Part shown: piece by piece, positions 7,404-11,155 of the stretch
Layout: every line of letters starts with the position of its first letter
How positions within the stretch are numbered: position 1 is the stretch's first letter
NCBI GenBank assembly: GCA_945862035.1
Contig: CAMAXB010000076.1
Span: 1 to 11,155, forward strand
From: Opitutus sp. GAS368
GTDB lineage: Bacteria; Verrucomicrobiota; Verrucomicrobiia; Opitutales; Opitutaceae
DNA length: 11,155 nucleotides
Direction: 5' to 3'
Notes under the pieces: generated by a model
What the model was told of the DNA's origin: nothing
Databases searched by the model: none
Seen by the model: the letters and a program-made list of their open reading frames with translations, nothing else
Position numbers and translations under genes: made by a program

Positions 7404-7910
7404 ATGGTCTCCCCCAACACCGAACTCGCCTACAACAGCAAGATTGAGGGTGAAGTGATCGTCTCCCGCGTCGACGCGGTGATCAACTGGATCCGCTCCA
7501 ACTCCATCTGGCCGATGCCAATGGGTCTCGCCTGCTGCGGCATTGAGCTCATGGCGGTCGGCGGCGCCCGCTTCGATATCGCGCGCTTTGGCGCGGAGGT
7601 CATGCGCTTTTCCCCGCGCCAGGCCGACTGCATGATCGTGGCCGGGACTGTGACGTACAAGATGGCCCCCCACGTCCGCCGCATTTACGATCAAATGGCC
7701 GAGCCCAAGTGGGTCATCGCCATGGGCGCTTGCGCGAGCTCGGGCGGCATGTACCGGAGCTATGCCACGCTGCAGGGCGTGGACCGGATCCTCCCGGTCG
7801 ACGTGTACATCAGCGGCTGTCCGCCCCGTCCGGAGGCCGTCCTCGATGCCTTGATCAAGTTGCAGGACAAGATGAAGCGCGAGCCCTCGGCCAAGCGCCT
7901 CACCGCCTGA
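7404..7910 (+). CDS. nuoB: NADH:quinone oxidoreductase subunit B (NuoB)
   Basis: A 168-aa peripheral-arm subunit of respiratory complex I that carries 4Fe-4S cluster N2, the electron donor to quinone. The four ligands are present: C44 and C45 in GLACCGIE, C110 in MGACASSGG and C139 in SGCPPRPE. The C45-C110 and C110-C139 spacings (65 and 29) match my recollection of the E. coli protein (C64, C129, C158). ATG 7404 gives a start typical of the family; the open frame extends to 7332 but adds no conserved sequence. There is no Shine-Dalgarno; a C/T-rich tract (CCTCCCTCCC) lies 14 nt upstream. It is the first gene of the operon, 17 nt before nuoC, and is not preceded by nuoA. Confidence 0.96.
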   Translation: MVSPNTELAYNSKIEGEVIVSRVDAVINWIRSNSIWPMPMGLACCGIELMAVGGARFDIARFGAEVMRFSPRQADCMIVAGTVTYKMAPHVRRIYDQMAEPKWVIAMGACASSGGMYRSYATLQGVDRILPVDVYISGCPPRPEAVLDALIKLQDKMKREPSAKRLTA

Positions 7911-7927
7911 ACCCGCCTCCCTTTGCA

Positions 7928-8551
7928 ATGACCGCGCCCGTCGACGTCACCGCCGCCCTCCAGGCCAAATTCCCATCGGTCACCCCGCGTCCCAGCGGCG
8001 ACCATGTCGCCGTCAATGTGGCGGCCGCGGACGCCGTCGCGGCGCTCAAGTACCTGCGCGACGAATTCGCCTACGACCTGCTGGTTGACGTGACCGCGGT
8101 CGATTGGGCGGAGAACGCATCGCCCCGCTTCACCGTGGTCTGGCACCTGCTCTCGACGAGCGGTCACACCTACCTGCGCGTGGCGGCGGATTGCGCGAAT
8201 GATGCCGAGCCCGCGATGGCGACCGTGACCGGTCTCTGGCCCGCGGCCGACTGGCACGAGCGCGAGACCTACGACCTGATGGGGATCACCTTCACGGACC
8301 ACCCGGACCTCCGGCGCATTCTGATGTGGGACGGCTATCCCTACCACCCGTTGCGTAAGGATTTCCCCCTTGCGGGAATCGAGACGGCGTTGCCCGACAT
8401 CGAGGTCGCCGAGGAAACCGGCGCGGCGGTGCTGCCGGCGCCGATGATGGGCGGACCCTTTGTCGCCTCGTCCGGCGAGATGAACCTGACCGAGGCCGAG
8501 CCGCGCGCCAAGGACGAGAGCTGGAACGAGCGCAGCGCGAAGCGCGAATAA
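7928..8551 (+). CDS. nuoC: NADH:quinone oxidoreductase subunit C (NuoC, 30-kDa subunit)
   Basis: A 207-aa peripheral-arm subunit that packs NuoD and NuoB at the base of the hydrophilic arm. The 30-kDa-subunit signature is complete at about residues 109-148: WHERETYDLMGI, then FTDHPDLRRILMWDGY, then HPLRKDFPL. A C-terminal tail of about 58 residues, with APMMGGPF and EPRAKDESW stretches, extends past the conserved core. NuoC here is separate from NuoD, unlike the fused NuoCD of E. coli. ATG 7928 starts the conserved N-terminal region and lies 17 nt after nuoB. The gap has CCTCCC and no purine-rich Shine-Dalgarno. Confidence 0.95.
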   Translation: MTAPVDVTAALQAKFPSVTPRPSGDHVAVNVAAADAVAALKYLRDEFAYDLLVDVTAVDWAENASPRFTVVWHLLSTSGHTYLRVAADCANDAEPAMATVTGLWPAADWHERETYDLMGITFTDHPDLRRILMWDGYPYHPLRKDFPLAGIETALPDIEVAEETGAAVLPAPMMGGPFVASSGEMNLTEAEPRAKDESWNERSAKRE

Positions 8552-8563
8552 GACCCTCAAGCC

Positions 8564-9799
8564 ATGGCCACTGAATTTGCTTTTCCCGACAACGCCGCGA
8601 AGACGGCGGCGAACGCCCCGGCTGAGTTTCAGACCGAGAAGATGTCGCTCGCGATGGGTCCGTCCCATCCGTCGACTCACGGCGTGCTGCGCCTGCAGCT
8701 CGAACTCGACGGCGAGATCGTCACGAAGTGCGACCCCGTCCTTGGCTACCTGCACCGCGGCGACGAGAAGATCGCCGAGAACATGACCTACAACCAGTTC
8801 GTGCCTTACACGGACCGGTTGGACTATCTGGCGCCGCTTGCGAACAATGTCGCCTACGCCATCGCCGTCGAGAAGCTCGCCAAGCTTGAGCTCCCGCCGC
8901 GCGGTCAGGCGATTCGTGTCATCATCAGCGAGCTGGCCCGCATCTCCTCCCATCTGCTCGGCCTCGGCGCCTTCGCCATGGATACCGGCGCGTGGACGGT
9001 GTTCCTCTACCAGTTCACCGAGCGCGAGAAGCTCTACAAGCTCTTCGAGGAGCTGACCGGCGCGCGCTTCACCACCAGCTACACCCGCATCGGCGGCGTG
9101 GCCCGCGACCTGCCCGAGGGCTGGACCGGCCGGGTCGAGGCCTTCTGCGAGCAGTTCCTCCCGATTCTCGACGAGATGCTCGAGATGCTGACCCGCAACA
9201 AGATCTTTATGGATCGCACGGTCGGTGTCGGCGTGATCTCGCGGGAGGATGCCATCGGCTACGGCCTGACGGGTCCCAACCTGCGCGGCTCCGGCGTCCC
9301 GCTCGATCTGCGCAAGGACAAGCCCTACAGCGGCTACGAGCAGTACGACTTCGACGTCCCCGTCGGCACCAAGGGCGATTCCTACGACCGCTATCTCGTG
9401 CGCGGCGAGGAAATGAAGCAGGCGGTCCGCATCGTGCGCCAGGCCATCGCCAAGCTGCCGGGCGGCGAGTGGTACGCGAAGGACGCCGTCCGCATCTTCG
9501 CCCCCCGCAAGGAAAAGGTCCTTACCTCGATGGAGGAGCTGATCAACAACTTCATGATCGTGACCGAAGGCCCGCAGATGCCGGCCGGCGAGGTCTACTT
9601 CGAGGCCGAGAATCCCAAGGGCGCCCTCGGCTTCTACGTCGTCAGCAAGGGTGGCGGCGTGCCCTGGCGCCTGAAGATCCGCAGCCCCTCCTTCTGCAAT
9701 CTCTCCATCCTCCCCAAGGTCTGCCAAGGCAACCTCATGTCGGACGTCGTGGCCATCCTCGGCTCGCTGGACTTCGTGATGGGCGAGTGCGACCGGTGA
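8564..9799 (+). CDS. nuoD: NADH:quinone oxidoreductase subunit D (NuoD, 49-kDa subunit)
   Basis: A 411-aa subunit that forms the quinone-binding cavity with NuoB. GPSHPSTHG at 32-40 supplies H39, and DRLDY at 84-88 supplies Y88. These match the quinone-head-group residues H38 and Y87 of Thermus Nqo4, as I recall that numbering. YLHRGDEKIAE (62-72) and the C-terminal GECDR (407-411), related to the family's usual GExDR ending, are also present. The first 20-25 residues are variable. It begins 12 nt after nuoC, and the start leader (GACCCTCAAGCC) has no Shine-Dalgarno. The next gene is 101 nt away, an unusually long gap for this operon, filled by a heptamer repeat. Confidence 0.97.
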   Translation: MATEFAFPDNAAKTAANAPAEFQTEKMSLAMGPSHPSTHGVLRLQLELDGEIVTKCDPVLGYLHRGDEKIAENMTYNQFVPYTDRLDYLAPLANNVAYAIAVEKLAKLELPPRGQAIRVIISELARISSHLLGLGAFAMDTGAWTVFLYQFTEREKLYKLFEELTGARFTTSYTRIGGVARDLPEGWTGRVEAFCEQFLPILDEMLEMLTRNKIFMDRTVGVGVISREDAIGYGLTGPNLRGSGVPLDLRKDKPYSGYEQYDFDVPVGTKGDSYDRYLVRGEEMKQAVRIVRQAIAKLPGGEWYAKDAVRIFAPRKEKVLTSMEELINNFMIVTEGPQMPAGEVYFEAENPKGALGFYVVSKGGGVPWRLKIRSPSFCNLSILPKVCQGNLMSDVVAILGSLDFVMGECDR

Positions 9800-9806
9800 T
9801 TTTTGA

Positions 9807-9841
9807 AGAATCCAGAATTTAGAATCGAGAATCTAGAATCT
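9807..9841 (+). repeat. Array of five 7-nt AGAATCN repeats between nuoD and nuoE
   Basis: Five contiguous heptamers are in perfect phase: AGAATCC, AGAATTT, AGAATCG, AGAATCT, AGAATCT. The array is strikingly AT-rich against the GC-rich coding DNA on either side. It starts 7 nt after the nuoD stop codon. A related array occupies the nuoE-nuoF gap. Whether it acts as RNA, as a protein site, or is only a simple-sequence expansion cannot be told from sequence. Confidence 0.85.
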
Positions 9842-9863
9842 AATCCGGCTGCTCCCTCCTGAA

Positions 9864-9884
9864 TTCTAACTCCTAGCTTCCAGC
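9864..9884 (+). repeat. Degenerate pyrimidine-rich heptamers before nuoE
   Basis: TTCTAAC, TCCTAGC and TTCCAGC follow each other with 7-nt spacing and resemble the complementary strand of the AGAATCN array at 9807-9841. ATTCTAA (9863-9869) can pair with TTAGAAT (9819-9825), so the two blocks could form a stem in the intercistronic RNA. The tract ends in the C/T-rich leader of nuoE. Confidence 0.5.
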
Positions 9885-9900
9885 TCCTTTTCCCGCCTCC

Positions 9901-10395
9901 GTGAATCTCAAGCCCGAAACCCTCCAGCGTATCGACGATGTCATTACGCACTATCCGGTCAAGCGGAGCGCCACGCTCCCGCTGCTGCATCTCGTGCAGG
10001 AGGATGCCGGCTACATTTCCGACGAGGCCCTGGAGTGGATCGCGGCGAAGCTCGAGCTGCCGCCAATCAACGTGTACGAGGTCATCACCTTCTACCCGAT
10101 GTTCCGCCGCCAGCCGATCGGCCGCCGCCACATCCGGGTCTGCCGCACGCTTTCCTGCGCCCTGCTCGGGGGGTACAAGACCTGCGAGACCTTCGAAAAG
10201 GAGTTCAACACCCACGCCGGCGCCGGCCACGTCTCGCCGGATGGCGAGGTCACGGTCGAGTTTGTCGAGTGCCTCGCGAGCTGCGGCACCGCCCCGGTCG
10301 TGATGATTGACGACGACCTCCATGAAAAGGTCGACGTCGCCAAGGCCAAGGCCCTGAGCGCCCAGATCAAGGTCGAGGCCGCCGCCCGCCGCTGA
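9901..10395 (+). CDS. nuoE: NADH:quinone oxidoreductase subunit E (NuoE, 24-kDa subunit)
   Basis: A 164-aa thioredoxin-like ferredoxin subunit of the NADH dehydrogenase module, carrying the 2Fe-2S cluster N1a. The four ligands are C81 and C86 (C-x4-C in VCRTLSC) and C124 and C128 (C-x3-C in ECLASC). The N-terminal helical part has the usual VQEDAGYISDEAL and ITFYPMF stretches. The start is GTG at 9901, which gives the expected family N-terminus; no ATG fits better. The leader (TTTTCCCGCCTCC) is all pyrimidine except one G, with no Shine-Dalgarno. The gap from nuoD is 101 nt and the gap to nuoF is 43 nt; both carry heptamer arrays. Confidence 0.95.
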   Translation: MNLKPETLQRIDDVITHYPVKRSATLPLLHLVQEDAGYISDEALEWIAAKLELPPINVYEVITFYPMFRRQPIGRRHIRVCRTLSCALLGGYKTCETFEKEFNTHAGAGHVSPDGEVTVEFVECLASCGTAPVVMIDDDLHEKVDVAKAKALSAQIKVEAAARR

Positions 10396-10400
10396 CGAGG

Positions 10401-10435
10401 AAATCGAGAATCAAAATTCGAAAATCGAAAATTCT
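10401..10435 (+). repeat. Array of five 7-nt RAATCGA-like repeats between nuoE and nuoF
   Basis: Five contiguous heptamers are in phase: AAATCGA, GAATCAA, AATTCGA, AAATCGA, AAATTCT. Shifted by one base, the nuoD-nuoE array reads GAATCCA, GAATTTA, GAATCGA, GAATCTA, GAATCTA, so both share a core near (G/A)AATCNA. Both have five units and 35 bp. This one fills nearly the whole gap and ends 3 nt before the nuoF ATG, so it forms the ribosome-binding region of nuoF. Confidence 0.8.
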
Positions 10436-10438
10436 GCC

Positions 10439-11155
10439 ATGCCTGCTCCCGACCAGCGCCGCATCATCTTTCAGCACATTGATGAACCCGGCTACACGAA
10501 CGACATCGCCTGTTACCTGCGCAATGGCGGCTACGAAGTCCTGAAGAAGGCCGTCACCCGCAAGCCCGAGGAGCTGATCGACGAGGTCAAGAAGTCCGGC
10601 CTGCGCGGTCGCGGCGGCGCGGGTTTCCCCTGCGGCGTGAAGTGGGGCCTGGTTGACCGCAAGAGCGGCAAGCCGATCTATCTCATCGTCAACGCCGACG
10701 AATCCGAGCCTGGCACCTTCAAGGACCGGTACATCATGCACCAGGATCCGCACCAGCTGATCGAGGGCACGATGATCTCCTGCTTCGCGAACAACGTGAA
10801 GCAGGCCTACATCTACATCCGCGGCGAGATGCCCCACGGCGCGCGGATTCTGGAGAAGGCGCTGCAGGAAGCCCGCGACAAGGGCTTCGTTGGCTCGAAC
10901 ATTCTCGGCACCAGCTACTCCTGCGACATCTTCATCCACCGCGGCGCCGGCGCCTACATCTGCGGCGAGGAAACCGGCCTGATCGAATCGCTTGAGGGCA
11001 AGCGCGCCTATCCCCGCATCAAGCCGCCTTACTTCCCCGCGGTCTTGGGTCTTTATCAGTGTCCGACCATCGTGAACAACGTGGAGACACTCTGCCATGT
11101 GAAGCACATCGTCGACATGGGCGGCGAGGCCTACGCCAGGATCGGCACGCCCAAC
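10439..11155 (+). CDS. nuoF: NADH:quinone oxidoreductase subunit F (NuoF, 51-kDa subunit), N-terminal part, cut by window edge
   Basis: The first 239 codons are open to the right edge; the family is about 420-450 aa, so roughly the C-terminal 40-45% is missing. NuoF binds NADH and FMN and is the electron entry point of complex I. Visible motifs are the Gly-rich NADH/FMN loop GLRGRGGAGFPCGVKW (54-69), NADESEPGTFKDR (85-97), and the GAGAYICGEET segment (169-179) followed by SLEGKR (184-189). In the first loop, C65 stands where GFPTG is usual. The SCGxCxPC ligands of cluster N3 would lie beyond the window. ATG 10439 gives MPAPDQRRIIF, a normal family start. It lies 43 nt after nuoE and directly behind the heptamer array, with no Shine-Dalgarno. 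Confidence 0.95.
   Translation, partial: MPAPDQRRIIFQHIDEPGYTNDIACYLRNGGYEVLKKAVTRKPEELIDEVKKSGLRGRGGAGFPCGVKWGLVDRKSGKPIYLIVNADESEPGTFKDRYIMHQDPHQLIEGTMISCFANNVKQAYIYIRGEMPHGARILEKALQEARDKGFVGSNILGTSYSCDIFIHRGAGAYICGEETGLIESLEGKRAYPRIKPPYFPAVLGLYQCPTIVNNVETLCHVKHIVDMGGEAYARIGTPN

Noticed and set aside
7760..9727. Long minus-strand frame (655 codons) opposite nuoB-nuoD
   Set aside because: It is an antisense shadow of three clear nuo genes, with low-complexity His/Gly/Ala/Asp composition and no domain.
9807..10435. Heptamer arrays considered as a CRISPR array or iteron origin
   Set aside because: The units are 7 nt and contiguous with no spacers, no cas or rep genes are present, and the arrays sit between nuo genes. 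They are kept only as a short tandem-repeat finding.
10367..11107. Minus-strand frame of 246 codons at the right edge
   Set aside because: It is the antisense shadow of nuoF, whose own frame is open to the edge and has full family motifs.

Overview
The window is GC-rich, fully bacterial and densely coded. Several features point to a Verrucomicrobia-like member of the PVC superphylum, probably close to Opitutaceae. The strongest is a very large secreted protein joining an SGNH-like domain, a PVC-type dehydrogenase beta-propeller and a C-terminal cytochrome c. It sits beside an exported ThuA-domain protein and a TIM-barrel sugar epimerase. None of the assigned genes has a clear purine-rich Shine-Dalgarno sequence, and most starts follow C/T-rich leaders. 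The taxonomic call is inference, because no rRNA or other phylogenetic marker is present.

Layout from left to right. (1) Positions 1-177 are non-coding, very GC-rich and packed with short perfect inverted repeats. (2) A tRNA-Ser(GGA) with encoded CCA lies on the minus strand at 178-265. (3) A plus-strand glutamate/aspartate-type symporter of the DAACS (SDF) family lies at 460-1710, with hairpins in its upstream region. A strong inverted repeat follows its stop codon, in the gap between convergent genes. (4) A minus-strand three-gene cluster, transcribed in the order ThuA-like protein (7093-6041), D-tagatose/D-psicose 3-epimerase-like protein (5990-5127), SGNH/PVC-dehydrogenase/cytochrome c protein (5091-1837), has gaps of only 50 and 35 nt and is probably one operon for sugar or glycoside oxidation. 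The first and last products carry signal peptides and the middle one does not. (5) A 310-bp divergent control region lies at 7094-7403. (6) A plus-strand NADH:quinone oxidoreductase (complex I) operon follows: nuoB, nuoC, nuoD, nuoE and the start of nuoF, which runs off the right edge. No nuoA precedes nuoB.

The nuo genes encode the peripheral arm. NuoB carries cluster N2, and NuoC and NuoD form the connecting module with the quinone-site residues. NuoE carries N1a, and the visible part of NuoF covers the FMN/NADH domain. The divergent cluster could feed electrons to respiration through its cytochrome c domain, but that functional link is a guess.

The least explained structures are two intercistronic arrays of exactly five AT-rich heptamers in the nuoD-nuoE and nuoE-nuoF gaps, the hairpin cluster at the left edge, the substituted cation-site residues in the symporter, and the missing nucleophile in the SGNH-like domain. 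I did not find a convincing new defence, mobile or CRISPR-type system.
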